NCBI GenBank assembly: GCA_030429705.1
Contig: JAUIES010000003.1
Location: forward strand, 248,001-312,000
Length of the DNA: 64,000 nucleotides
DNA from: Phycisphaerae bacterium
GTDB taxonomy: Bacteria > Planctomycetota > Phycisphaerae > Phycisphaerales > UBA1924
Direction: 5' to 3'
The notes beneath the pieces are model-generated. The model searched no databases. It saw only the letters and a program-made list of their open reading frames with translations, and was not told the origin of the DNA. This document shows positions 21,301 to 29,524 of the stretch, piece after piece. Position 1 is the first letter of the stretch. Each line of letters starts with the position of its first letter. A program made the position numbers and the translations under genes.

Positions 21301-22294
21301 TCATTCACTGCTCGCTGTCAAACTGGCAGCGCGGCTTGAGAACGAGTTCGGCAAGCCGTTCGCTTTGGCGACGCTTCTGCACGCTTCGACCCCTCTCGCG
21401 CTGCGCGAGACCATCCAAGGACAAGAGCCGTGTACCGACGACTCGGTTGTCGTCACACTGCGAGGCGAGGGCACAAGATTGCCTTTGTTTTTCATTCACG
21501 GGATGGACGGCAATATTCTGTTCCTGGATCGATTGGCAGGGGCGCTCTCGCCGTCGCAGCCGCTGTACGGGATTGCGGCGGTTGGAGTCGATGGTCGATC
21601 GAGCCCGTTGACCAGCATCGAGTCGATGGCCGACCACTACGCCAGTGCGATACTTGCCGTGCGACCGACAGGGCCGTTTGTGGTCGGAGGATACTCTCTG
21701 GGCGGAACGATCGCACTCGAGGTGGCGCATCGACTCGCCGCACGCGGGCACGAAGTCGCGCGAGTCGTCATGCTCGATACACGCGTGCCTCGGGCAATGG
21801 GGGGGCGGTCGCTGCGCCAAACGATGCTGCAGCGAGCGTCATATCACCTGCGAAGTGGACCAAGGGCATTCTTGCGTACCATTTACATCGGCCCGATCGA
21901 GCGAAACGCCTACCGGGTGATTGCCAAACTCGGTCTGCCAATGCCAAGTCGGCTTGCACCGTGGCCAGTGCGTTTTGCAAACCTGCGGGCGTATTTCCGC
22001 TATCGACCCAGGCCGTGGGGCGGCGCGATCTCGCTACTCCGGGCCGAGCATCAGGAAGATGAGTACAAGGATCTCCCCGCGCTCGGGTGGGAGCATTTCG
22101 CGCGCGGCGAACTGTCCGTCCACCCATTGGCGTGCGACCATCTCAATTTCTTCAGCCCCACCTCGGCGGGCGTGCTTGCGGCTGAACTCGACCGAATCCT
22201 CGCGTCTACGACAGCCGCATTCGCATTGGACCATCCTGAGCCCGCATCATCAACAACCGTAAACGAACCCAAACCGGAACAGGTCGCACTGTGA
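18302..22294 (+). CDS. Nonribosomal peptide synthetase, C-A-T-TE (termination module)
   Basis: ATG 18302 overlaps the previous stop by 8 bases (ATGACTGA), which indicates translational coupling; 1330 residues. The condensation domain (about 1-440) has an intact FHHILVDGWS (H143, H144, D148) and should accept a D-configured donor because the upstream protein ends in an E domain. The adenylation domain (about 455-955) has FVDHVWEAFGPL instead of the usual FDxSVW. The ten pocket positions read VDWVVSLADK by eye, which lacks the Asp that binds an alpha-amino group and resembles beta-alanine codes. The T domain has Ser1002 in DLGGHSLL. The thioesterase (about 1040-1300) has GYSLGG with Ser1132, a likely acid in MLDTRVP and a His in CDHLNFF. 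It would release a three-residue peptide by hydrolysis or cyclization. Confidence 0.92.
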   Translation: MTDRKAFENVEDIYPLTPMQHRTMLDAVHRPDSIAYFEQFTFLIRGPLDVDAYQQAWQKTIDRHAALRAQFVWQEHERPLSIIMKRATMPWTNVDWSNDSAPELEAFLNADRARLFKLNRAPLMRMTLARLDAHLHRVIWSFHHILVDGWSVSTILQDVNSIYESLITHRPVDLPPAGQLRDVVGAIAKLSNAEAEAHWRRILAEVDSASPLLATRDEEDQRGRVLDPQVAKATLSPGEYDQIREFARSNRLTLAALMLGAWALVQSRYVRSDDVVFGTTFSGRSLAVPGIERIVGLLMNAAPVRIRMNPDDTIGSFLTGVHRHLGESSAHEQTPLTDAQRWSGIPPRSPMFNSIVVFGNYPLDDARAGRGSTISIESSRSLGWTDVPLTLMVSPTAAFEIEARYDTSVVNPVLVRQMLDDVVRTMLRLASDPARSLDSVEITDDDSRQRLLKLGSGEQVTESTATIHGLMLEQARRTPNAPAYCMGSAKMTYADLDRRSRAIAHRLISEGVEVGTPIAVCLNPGFDLPAAMLGVLRAGCCYVPLDPTYPTARLAYVLSDASPPFVLTTGQAAASLPSSDATTIDLSTIVPSDEPLDVLRAEPTVAYVTYTSGSTGHPKGVRGTHRGAVNRFRWMWATKPFTAGEVTAWGTTINFVDHVWEAFGPLCAGVPIEILPHETVKEPRALVAAWRRARVSRIVVVPALLEAVLDAHDDLHKRLAHLRVCVSSGEALSWERATRFREALPKVELINLYGSSEIAADVTHAAVNDIDTGRRSIPIGRPIHNTRVLLLDHRKHIAPPGVPGEIHIAGDALADGYHQRADLTAERFIEVSIDGQEPERVFATGDLAVWNDRGELEYLGRADNQIKIRGFRVELGEVEHTIALHPGVTDAAVVCRDSTGGSVLHGYVVGNGEQVDLADLRRFVRSRLPDYMLPSAFVALDGLPRTPNGKVDRGALPMPAYESTTEVATDEATQRIVEIFGEVLGRPAVGPGQCFFDLGGHSLLAVKLAARLENEFGKPFALATLLHASTPLALRETIQGQEPCTDDSVVVTLRGEGTRLPLFFIHGMDGNILFLDRLAGALSPSQPLYGIAAVGVDGRSSPLTSIESMADHYASAILAVRPTGPFVVGGYSLGGTIALEVAHRLAARGHEVARVVMLDTRVPRAMGGRSLRQTMLQRASYHLRSGPRAFLRTIYIGPIERNAYRVIAKLGLPMPSRLAPWPVRFANLRAYFRYRPRPWGGAISLLRAEHQEDEYKDLPALGWEHFARGELSVHPLACDHLNFFSPTSAGVLAAELDRILASTTAAFALDHPEPASSTTVNEPKPEQVAL

Positions 22295-22998
22295 CCTCGG
22301 CGGATGATCAACGAGCGACGCGGGGCGACGAATGTGCTGGTGGCGTGCAACTTCATCCTCCGACTCCGCTTGATGATGTCTGCGTTCAGATAGTTGACCT
22401 GAGTACAATCGAGCAAAGCCAGCATGCCATGACAGGTGAACTCGAAGAATCGGAGCGTGCCCGCGCAAGCACTTTCAAACAGGATCTGCACCGCGAGCGT
22501 TTTGTCGCCCGACGCTGGTGGCGCCGCCAGGTCATCGCCCAGGCAGCAGGTGTGGACCCACAATCCATCAGCATCCATCATGACCGACTCGGGAAACCTC
22601 GCATCGATGCGCCCGCATCGCTCCGATCGACGAGCATTTCGTCATCGCATCACGACGGCGTTGCCTTGGTCGCGTGGTCCCGTTCGCGCACCGTTGGCAT
22701 CGATGTCGCTGCCTGCGACGCGAGTCATGTCACGCCTGAAGCTGCACGCATTTTTATGACCAACCACGAGTACAACGACTGGTCTCAATGTGACTCTGAT
22801 GATCAAGCAGCACATTTCTATTGGCTATGGACGCGTAAAGAGGCTGTGCTCAAAGCCTTGGGTACCGGTTTTGCAACCGACCCACACCGCGTGGATGTAC
22901 GCCATCCGCAGGTTGTGTGCGAGAGCGGGCTCGCGCTGCATATCACCGATCTTGTTTTCCGAGACGGTTGGGCGTGCGCACTCGCAGCCAGTGATTGA
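22291..22998 (+). CDS. Sfp-type 4'-phosphopantetheinyl transferase
   Basis: Transfers the phosphopantetheine arm from CoA to the conserved Ser of the three T domains. GTG 22291 overlaps the NRPS stop (GTGA), and the family's N-terminal strand is present from VCVQIVDLS, supporting this early start; 235 residues. Family motifs are ESERARASTFKQDLHRERFV, TVGIDVAACD (Asp138 as Mg2+ ligand) and WTRKEAVLKALGTGF (Glu184). Sfp normally has a second acidic residue two positions after the first Asp; here it is Ala140, so one metal ligand appears replaced. It is the last gene of the biosynthetic operon and converges on dnaE2, which ends 37 bases away on the other strand. Confidence 0.9.
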   Translation: MTSADDQRATRGDECAGGVQLHPPTPLDDVCVQIVDLSTIEQSQHAMTGELEESERARASTFKQDLHRERFVARRWWRRQVIAQAAGVDPQSISIHHDRLGKPRIDAPASLRSTSISSSHHDGVALVAWSRSRTVGIDVAACDASHVTPEAARIFMTNHEYNDWSQCDSDDQAAHFYWLWTRKEAVLKALGTGFATDPHRVDVRHPQVVCESGLALHITDLVFRDGWACALAASD

Positions 22999-23035
22999 AC
23001 AGTCCTCCCAAAGCCATTTCCTCTTTGAATCACAC

Positions 23036-26000
23036 TCAATGAAAATCGCGTGATCGCGTGTTGAGGTTGTCGAGTTGATCATCAAGGCTTTCGATGCGGT
23101 TGGCGTGGAGGTGGATAACCTCACCCTGCCGTTCGATCCGTCCATGGATGACCAGAGCGCTGCTGAGTCGCGTCACGCGTCGGAATCGTTCGTAGACCCT
23201 GGGCCACACCACGATATTTGCGATACCTGTCTCATCTTCAAGTGTCAGAAACACCACGCCCGATGCTGTCCCTGGTCGCTGGCGGCACAGGACGACACCT
23301 GCAACCGCGAGCGAACGCCCCTGCGGGCATCGCTGTTCGCTCCGCAGGTCGGCAGCACGAATCACAGACAACCCGTCAAGCGTCGATCGAATGAAGGACA
23401 TGGGGTGCGCCTTGAGTGACAAGCCTGTGGTCTGGTAGTCATGAAGGACACGCTGCCGAGGCGAGGTCGCTGGGAGTTCATCGATCCCGTCCGTGTCAGG
23501 TGATTCCTGTTGCTCGAACAGTGGGAGCCGTTCGTCACGCAGCGGCTTGATCGCCCAGAGCGCCCCCCGACGGTCGAGCCCCATCGACCCAAATGCGTCG
23601 GCTTCAGCGAGTCGGCGCAGACCCATGACGCGAACTCCACTCGTTCGCCACAGCGATGCAATCGCATGAAACGGTCCGTACTGTCCGACCGCCTGCGCAA
23701 CACACTCGGCATCGGCTTTGGCGAGCCCTTTAACCAGACGCAGTCCAAGTCGAATTGCCTCGCCTCCATCTTCGAGCGTGCAATCCCATTGGCTGTGATT
23801 GACATCGACCGGACGAACAACAACACCGTGCTCTCGAGCATCGCGGATGATCTGCGCCGGGCGATAGAAACCCATCGGTTGCGAGTTGATCAGGGCAGCA
23901 GCGAATGCCGCGGGTTCGTAATACTTCAACCAGCATGACGCATAGACCAAGAGCGCGAAACTCGCTGCGTGCGACTCCGGAAAGCCGTATTCGCTAAACC
24001 CCTTGATCTGCTCGAAGCATCGTTCAGCAAACTCGCGCGCATACCCACGCTCCATCATGCCCGCGATGATCTTCTCGCCGAAACGAAAGATGGCATCACC
24101 CTTGCGTTTCCACGCGGCCATCGCGCGGCGCAACTTGTCGGCTTCGTCCGGAGTAAAACCCGCAGCCACGATCGCAAGCCGCATCGCCTGCTCCTGAAAC
24201 AGCGGCACACCAAGTGTTCGACCCAGCACATCTTCAATCGCGGCATTTGGGTAGGTAATGGGTTCTTCGCCATTCCGGCGGCGCAGGTAAGGGTGCACCA
24301 TCTTCCCCTGAATCGGGCCGGGCCGCACGATCGCGACTTCGATCACGAGGTCATAAAAGTTCTCAGGTCGAAGCCTCGGAAGCATTGACATCTGCGCCCG
24401 GCTTTCGATCTGGAAGACACCAAGTGTGTCGGCTTTTTGAATCATCGCGTAGACATCCGGGTCTTCGGCCAGTTCGCCGAGCACCTTGGGCATCGACAGA
24501 TCACGCCCCCGATGTTCGCGGATCAGGTCGAATGATTTGCGAACGCATGTGAGCATCCCGAGCCCGAGGCAGTCGACTTTGAGCATCCCCATCGCATCGA
24601 TATCATCCTTGTCCCATTCGATGACCGTCCGGTCTTCCATCGATGCATTCTCGACGGGGACGAGTTCGCACAGCGGCCCGCGTGTAATCACAAACCCACC
24701 GACATGTTGCGAGAGGTGCCGGGGAAACCCGATGAGTTGCCGTGTCAGGGTGAGCACTTTCGCGAGTGTCGGATCGCGCGGGTCAAAGCCGGCTTCTCGC
24801 ACGCGATCTGCCCGTGGTTGTCCGCCCCAATGGTCAAGCGACTTGGCGAGCGTATCGACCGCATCAAGGCTGAGCCCCATCGCCTTACCGACTTCGCGGA
24901 CGGCGCTGCGCCCACGATAACTGATGACTTCTGCCGTCAGCGCTGCCCGGTCGCGCCCATACTTGGCATAGATATACTGGATGACCTCTTCACGCCGCTC
25001 GTGCTCGAAGTCGATGTCAATATCAGGCGGCTCGCCGCGCTCGCGGCTGACAAACCGGGCAAAGAGCAGTTGAAACCGTGCCGGGTCAACCTCGGTGATG
25101 CCGAGGCAATAACACACCGCAGAGTTGGCCGCCCCCCCGCGACCCTGACAGAGAATCCCGCGCGAACGGGCAAAAGTCACGATGTCATAGCAGGTCAGAA
25201 AGTATGGCTCGTAGTGGAGTTCAGCGATCAGTTCCAGTTCACTCTGGAGCGAAGTACGCACCTTGTCAGGAACACCATCCGGGTAACGCCTGTGTGCGCC
25301 GGCCCATGCCTCGCGTGTGAGATAGTCCAGCGGCGTCAACCCGTCCGGGCATGCCGCGGATGGATATTCATACCGCAGTTCGTCGAGGCTGAACGCCGAT
25401 GCACGGCGAGCGACTTCATCCGCACGGTGCACCGCTGCGTCGAGCGGGCCGAACAATCGAAGCATCTCATCCTTCGGCTTCAGGTGCCGTTCGGCATTGG
25501 GATGAATGGCGCATCCCGCTTCGTCAATTGTGCACCCACGCCGAATACATGTCAGCACATCCTGCAACGGCCTCCGCGCGGGCTCGTGATACCGAACGGC
25601 ATTCGTTGCGACCAAAGGCACGCCGCACGCACAGGCGCACTGTTCAAATCGTCGCAGTCGCTCTGCGTCGTCAGGTCCATACGCAACCCAGGCTGCAAGC
25701 GAAAGGCGGTCATCACTGAACATGCCTCGCAGCCTTCGGGCGGTGTCGATGAACCGATCATCAATGTGGTCGGGCGGCATCAAGATCCCAAGCAGCCCGT
25801 GACTGTGCTCGATCAGGTCCTCTACGCCGAGGTCACATTCCCCTTTTGGTGCACGCCGTCTGCCGATCGTCAGCAGTCGGCACAGCCTCGCGTACGATGC
25901 GCGGTCTGTCGGATACACAAGCACTTCCATATCGCCATCGCGGGCAAGTCGCAGTCGGCTGCCAACCGCGAGGGGGATGCCGATGTCCTTGGCAGCGACA

Positions 26001-26233
26001 TGGGCCCGGACAATCCCGGCAAGGGTGTTCACATCCGCGATGCACGCAACACTGTGCCCAAGCAAGGCCGCCTGCTGGACCAACTCTTCAGGGTGGCTCG
26101 CACCCGTCAGAAAGGTGTAGTTACTCATCGTTGAGAGTTCGGCGTATCCGCCAGATGCAACCAGCGCAGACGGACACCGTGGCTCATCGCGAAATGGATG
26201 CGGACGCGGCTTGGCCGGCGGAGACTGCGGCAT
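23036..26233 (-). CDS. dnaE2: Error-prone DNA polymerase, DnaE2/ImuC
   Basis: C-family polymerase alpha subunit for translesion synthesis. ATG 26233 lies 3 bases after the imuB stop; GTG 26236 is an equally close alternative. The product is about 1065 residues. The N-terminal PHP domain starts with GGYAELSTMSNYTFLTGASH, the typical DnaE2 opening. The palm has GEPPDIDIDFEHERREEVI with the catalytic Asp residues, and CQGRGGAANSAVCYCLGI precedes it. FPESHAASFALLVYASCW and a C-terminal OB fold (SGVVFLTLEDETGIANIVVW) complete the family pattern. It is the third gene of an imuA-imuB-dnaE2 cassette, normally part of the SOS response. A long open frame on the opposite strand (24704-26134) is a shadow of this gene. 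Confidence 0.96.
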   Translation of the reverse strand: MPQSPPAKPRPHPFRDEPRCPSALVASGGYAELSTMSNYTFLTGASHPEELVQQAALLGHSVACIADVNTLAGIVRAHVAAKDIGIPLAVGSRLRLARDGDMEVLVYPTDRASYARLCRLLTIGRRRAPKGECDLGVEDLIEHSHGLLGILMPPDHIDDRFIDTARRLRGMFSDDRLSLAAWVAYGPDDAERLRRFEQCACACGVPLVATNAVRYHEPARRPLQDVLTCIRRGCTIDEAGCAIHPNAERHLKPKDEMLRLFGPLDAAVHRADEVARRASAFSLDELRYEYPSAACPDGLTPLDYLTREAWAGAHRRYPDGVPDKVRTSLQSELELIAELHYEPYFLTCYDIVTFARSRGILCQGRGGAANSAVCYCLGITEVDPARFQLLFARFVSRERGEPPDIDIDFEHERREEVIQYIYAKYGRDRAALTAEVISYRGRSAVREVGKAMGLSLDAVDTLAKSLDHWGGQPRADRVREAGFDPRDPTLAKVLTLTRQLIGFPRHLSQHVGGFVITRGPLCELVPVENASMEDRTVIEWDKDDIDAMGMLKVDCLGLGMLTCVRKSFDLIREHRGRDLSMPKVLGELAEDPDVYAMIQKADTLGVFQIESRAQMSMLPRLRPENFYDLVIEVAIVRPGPIQGKMVHPYLRRRNGEEPITYPNAAIEDVLGRTLGVPLFQEQAMRLAIVAAGFTPDEADKLRRAMAAWKRKGDAIFRFGEKIIAGMMERGYAREFAERCFEQIKGFSEYGFPESHAASFALLVYASCWLKYYEPAAFAAALINSQPMGFYRPAQIIRDAREHGVVVRPVDVNHSQWDCTLEDGGEAIRLGLRLVKGLAKADAECVAQAVGQYGPFHAIASLWRTSGVRVMGLRRLAEADAFGSMGLDRRGALWAIKPLRDERLPLFEQQESPDTDGIDELPATSPRQRVLHDYQTTGLSLKAHPMSFIRSTLDGLSVIRAADLRSEQRCPQGRSLAVAGVVLCRQRPGTASGVVFLTLEDETGIANIVVWPRVYERFRRVTRLSSALVIHGRIERQGEVIHLHANRIESLDDQLDNLNTRSRDFH

Positions 26234-26236
26234 CAC

Positions 26237-27754
26237 TTACGCCCAGCATCCATGCACGAACCATGCCCGCGTGCTCACCACCTGAAACGCCCAAAGCCAA
26301 CGCCCGGTTTCATCCTGCAACTTGAAATAGTCACGCGTTTCCCGGTCGCCAGCCCACCATTCAGGACCGATTCGCTCGGGCCCGATACAGCATCTGATAC
26401 GAATCTGTTCGTTGCCCCACCTCAGGTGCAACACCGGACCGTCAGGCGTGAGCGCGATTGCCTCCGCCAAGATCGGTCGGTCAAACAATGCCGTGGGCCG
26501 ATCGCCAATCGGTTCATGCGTGCTCGTTGTTTTGTGAGCACGCAACGAGCGACGGGCAATGCTCTCGACTCCAACGGCTCGCTCAGGAATATGTGAGTCA
26601 CGCGTCAAAGGCCGCAACACCCGACTCTCACCGAGTCGCCCGACAAGTGTATCAATCAACCGCCCCTCTTCGTGCCGGCTGATACGCCCCCCCTTTTCCA
26701 GGAGTTGTGACTGTTCGTGTGGCAATCGTTCCGTCCGTGTCGCGATGAGTGTGACCGCTTCAACGCCGAACCCGAGATGTGCCGATTCCAACTTTGGTCG
26801 AATAATCGCCCAGAGGTGCCGGATATCTCGGCTCGGTCGGCTCAGGACTGCCGAGAGCACCGTCGGTTCAAGATCGCTTCGCGTCAGTGTGACTTCGATT
26901 CGTGTTGCGCCCTCCTCGCGATTGTGTAAAGACGCGCACAACGATGTGAGCAAGTCGCGGGTTGTCCATTCGATCGCTTCCCACTGTCCCGTCGGGCCCT
27001 CAAAAAGTCGTTCGACGCGCGGCGGATCGATCGGGCGAATCGGTTCGATCGTCTCGATCGCATCGCCGAGCGCCTGATCGAGGTGCATGAGCAGCGTGCC
27101 CCCAAACCTCGCCGGCAGGGTGCGCCGTGGCAACGCGAGCAACTGGTCAACACGCTCGACACCCAGGCTCGCGAGTTCATCCACCGTGCTCGATTCGAGC
27201 CGCAAACAATCGATCGGGAGCGGGCCGATGGCTTTTCGTTGTTCGCCATCGCTGATAATCGATCCATTCGAACCATGTCGCGCCAGCGCCCACGCACAGC
27301 CGAAGGTCGGTGCAATGGCTGCTCGGGCATTGATCCCCAGTCGCCCGAGACCATCGACCGCAGCAGCGAGCAAGCGATGTTCACCTTGCCAGACATTCGC
27401 GCAGCCTCGCACATCGAGCAACAACCCGTCCGGCGGATCAACACTGACCACCGGCGCGATGCGCAGCGCCCAAGTCGCGAGTGCTTCGAGCGCCGCTGCA
27501 TCGCGCCCTGTCGCATGCGCCGCGATGCGCACGGTCCCCGGCGGCAGAGCAGCCCGCGCATCCCCGACCGACATGCCCGGCTTCACACCCAGTTCATATG
27601 CCCGCTCGCAGACATGCACGATCACATGTCGTTGTCCCGAGCGTTCGGTGACGAGGATCGCTCGCCGATCATCCACTCGCCCGACTCGCCGATCGCGCCG
27701 CCTCATCCGGTCGATCGCCAGCATCGGAAACCACACTGACATGGCCCGTTTCAT
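26237..27754 (-). CDS. imuB: ImuB, Y-family polymerase-like mutasome hub
   Basis: I take ATG 27754 (MKRAMSVWFPMLAIDRMRRR) as the start, matching the conserved SVWFP(x)LAIDR opening of ImuB. It lies 86 bases inside imuA, so the two genes overlap. About 505 residues. It resembles Y-family polymerases through the little-finger region (CERAYELGVKPGMSVGDARA, then LPIDCLRLESSTVDELASLG and a helix-hairpin-helix around LLALPRRTLPARFG). I do not see the acidic catalytic pairs of active DinB enzymes, as expected for ImuB, which acts as an adaptor between the beta clamp, ImuA and DnaE2. The C-terminal segment ALFDRPILAEAI may include the clamp-binding contact; that is inference. Confidence 0.93.
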   Translation of the reverse strand: MKRAMSVWFPMLAIDRMRRRDRRVGRVDDRRAILVTERSGQRHVIVHVCERAYELGVKPGMSVGDARAALPPGTVRIAAHATGRDAAALEALATWALRIAPVVSVDPPDGLLLDVRGCANVWQGEHRLLAAAVDGLGRLGINARAAIAPTFGCAWALARHGSNGSIISDGEQRKAIGPLPIDCLRLESSTVDELASLGVERVDQLLALPRRTLPARFGGTLLMHLDQALGDAIETIEPIRPIDPPRVERLFEGPTGQWEAIEWTTRDLLTSLCASLHNREEGATRIEVTLTRSDLEPTVLSAVLSRPSRDIRHLWAIIRPKLESAHLGFGVEAVTLIATRTERLPHEQSQLLEKGGRISRHEEGRLIDTLVGRLGESRVLRPLTRDSHIPERAVGVESIARRSLRAHKTTSTHEPIGDRPTALFDRPILAEAIALTPDGPVLHLRWGNEQIRIRCCIGPERIGPEWWAGDRETRDYFKLQDETGRWLWAFQVVSTRAWFVHGCWA

Positions 27755-28436
27755 ATGCTCTCTGCACCACCCATCGGCGTGCCTCCCATGTGCCCGGCTG
27801 CACTCCCTTGCAGCGCAGCAGTTCCAGCGCCCACCCTGGCGATGATGTATCCGTCGGTGCCGGATGGACACGCCACCGTGTCCATGCCGCCGAGATCGTT
27901 CGTCGTTCCTTCATTGGCCTCGCGAGCAGGCACAGCGTGCCACCGCTCGCCGCCGCGACTTGCAGCCGCCTCGACTCCCCCATGCCAAGCCCGGACCCAT
28001 CGCCGATGATCACACCCACAGCCCGCGATCGCAGCGCGACATCCAGCGTCCACACACGCTCCGCCCGATCACGCGGTTCGAGATAGATTGACCGGGCAAG
28101 AACCGAGGCTGAAAGGGTCCGGGCATACGGACAGCAGGTTTTCCCAACCCATACAAGAAGCCCGCCTTCCGCCGCAGCCGTGACCGACCGAGTCGCCAGG
28201 TGTGTCAGCAGACTGAATGGTGCGATCAGTCCGCGATGTGGCCATGGCTCGACCAGCCATTCGTGCAAAACACCACGCCGAAGACCACCGATCCCCTGAT
28301 CAAGTTCATCCCAACCCGTCAGTACCGGATCGGAGGTATTCAGCGTCCCATGAGGTGTCGCGACCGCTTCGACAGCGTCCGCAAGACGGGCCAGAACATC
28401 GCTCTGATTCTCAATACGCCGCCCTAAAGATCGCAT
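27669..28436 (-). CDS. imuA: ImuA, RecA/SulA-like mutasome protein
   Basis: Start chosen at ATG 28436 (MRSLGRRIENQSDVLARLAD); an in-frame start 39 bases upstream is possible but adds unconserved residues. About 255 residues with LTGWDELDQGIGGLRRGVLH and a RecA-like strand GLLVWVGKTCCPYARTLSAS, then RAVGVIIGDGSGLGMGESRR, a layout matching ImuA/SulA-like proteins with degenerate nucleotide-binding motifs. First gene of the imuA-imuB-dnaE2 operon. It is divergent from the SRAP gene with only 77 bp between the start codons, so both promoters must share this gap or lie inside the genes. Confidence 0.88.
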   Translation of the reverse strand: MRSLGRRIENQSDVLARLADAVEAVATPHGTLNTSDPVLTGWDELDQGIGGLRRGVLHEWLVEPWPHRGLIAPFSLLTHLATRSVTAAAEGGLLVWVGKTCCPYARTLSASVLARSIYLEPRDRAERVWTLDVALRSRAVGVIIGDGSGLGMGESRRLQVAAASGGTLCLLARPMKERRTISAAWTRWRVHPAPTDTSSPGWALELLRCKGVQPGTWEARRWVVQRAYETGHVSVVSDAGDRPDEAARSASRASG

Positions 28437-28443
28437 TCTGTAA

Positions 28444-28454
28444 GGGTACAACCC
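28444..28454. promoter_or_regulatory. Inverted repeat in the imuA/SRAP divergent promoter gap
   Basis: GGGT-ACA-ACCC is the clearest small inverted repeat in the 77-bp gap 28437-28513 between two DNA-damage genes. It lies 8-18 bases before the imuA start. It could be part of a LexA-type operator, but it matches no LexA box I know with certainty, and an 11-bp near-palindrome can occur by chance. Confidence 0.25.
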
Positions 28455-28513
28455 AAACAAGATCCATTCAAGCAAATTCTTGGCTTTTCACAACAGACGA
28501 TCAACAATCAGGC

Positions 28514-29191
28514 ATGTGTGGTCGCGTTGCGTCGTATTTCACTTGGGAGCAGATCAAAGCACTGGCCGAGCCTTTCTGGATGCCCAGCGAAGGCAACGAC
28601 CCCGAGCCATCGTGGAATGTCGCGCCAACACAGCAGGCACCCGTTATTCGTATCACCGATGGGAAGCCCGAATGCCTTGAAGCCCGTTGGGGCCTGATCC
28701 CATTCTGGGCCAAAGATCTGAAGATCGGCGCTCGCATGATCAACGCGCGGGCTGAAACAGTCGCCGAGAAACCGGCGTTCCGATCGGCATTCAAAAAGCG
28801 CCGATGCATCATCCCCATTTCAGGCTTCTACGAATGGCAAAAACAAACTGCTGGCGCCAAGGTCCCGCACTACATCACGCGCGCTGATGACAACCCGATG
28901 CTTCTGGCCGGACTCTGGGAATACTGGGACAGGGGTGCCGAGCCAATCGAGTCATTCACCATCATCACAACGGATGCCAACGAGTTCATGTCACCCATCC
29001 ACGACCGCATGCCGGTGATCCTTGAACCCGAGCGGGTCAGCGCATGGCTGAGCCCGCAGACCTCGGCTGAGGAAGCACAGACGCTGCTTGTTCGCGCACC
29101 AGATGGCGTACTCGAAGCGCACCCCGTGAGCACAACCGTGAACTCACCAAGAAACAACGGGCCTGAGTTAATACAGCGATGGGGTGCCTAG
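28514..29191 (+). CDS. SRAP/HMCES-family abasic-site DNA-protein crosslinking protein (YedK-like)
   Basis: ATG 28514 gives MCGRVASYF, placing Cys at position 2 after Met removal, which is required because this Cys forms the thiazolidine crosslink with abasic sites in single-stranded DNA. The 225-residue protein also has SWNVAPTQQAPVIR, INARAETVAEKPAF, CIIPISGFYEWQ and the active-site His in SPIHDRMPVIL, the full set of SRAP motifs. A longer upstream frame exists but would bury the catalytic Cys and is rejected. It is divergent from imuA-imuB-dnaE2, which fits the known tendency of SRAP genes to sit with SOS and translesion genes. Confidence 0.95.
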   Translation: MCGRVASYFTWEQIKALAEPFWMPSEGNDPEPSWNVAPTQQAPVIRITDGKPECLEARWGLIPFWAKDLKIGARMINARAETVAEKPAFRSAFKKRRCIIPISGFYEWQKQTAGAKVPHYITRADDNPMLLAGLWEYWDRGAEPIESFTIITTDANEFMSPIHDRMPVILEPERVSAWLSPQTSAEEAQTLLVRAPDGVLEAHPVSTTVNSPRNNGPELIQRWGA

Positions 29192-29524
29192 TCGGCCAGC
29201 GCATCCCGCAAATACCAGCAGCCTCTGGCACGGGCAAGACATGACGGAACATGCTCGTCGTTGCGGATCGAAACGAGTGACCTCGGCGGGGTTCAAACCA
29301 CCCTGCGAGCGCACGCGGTTCGGATCGTTCAGCGGTGGCCAGTAATCGCCAACGCAGTATGCAACCATGGCCAATAACAACCATCACGCCGCGTTGCTGT
29401 TCCAATTTCAAGCGTTGAGTTCATCGCTATTGCGTGCACGAAGGCGGTTTTTGTAGAATCATTGTGATTGGCACGCCATGTGCAATCGAATCGCCGGTCG
29501 TGGGAGACTGTCAAAGGAGTTGCC
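29192..29524. other. 333-bp gap containing a decayed integrase-tail/attachment-like remnant
   Basis: No intact gene is visible. The plus-strand frame after the SRAP stop reads PANTSSLWHGQDMT, then CGSKRVTSAGFKPP. This looks like a decayed version of the segment around 41255-41330 (PANAGHRQ..., then CETKQVIPAGFEHHP). Just before the next gene, AAAGGAG at 29513-29519 is a good ribosome binding site for the ATG at 29525. Confidence 0.45.
29275..29298. repeat. Decayed copy of the tRNA-Glu attachment core
   Basis: Nineteen of 24 positions match the direct repeat at 41299-41322 and 62562-62585 (the 3' end of tRNA-Glu read on the opposite strand), with all five differences being transitions. The bases before it also resemble the left flank at 41230-41298. 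It may mark an older integration at the same tRNA, now degraded. Confidence 0.4.

Noticed and set aside
10252-22998. Hydroxamate siderophore cluster (formyl-hydroxyornithine type)
   Set aside because: A formyltransferase fused to an NRPS raised this possibility, but there is no ornithine monooxygenase or transporter, and the first two A-domain codes look like serine.
24704-26134. 476-codon open frame antisense to dnaE2
   Set aside because: The minus strand carries complete DnaE2 motifs over the same bases; this frame has no recognisable domain and reflects codon bias of the GC-rich gene.
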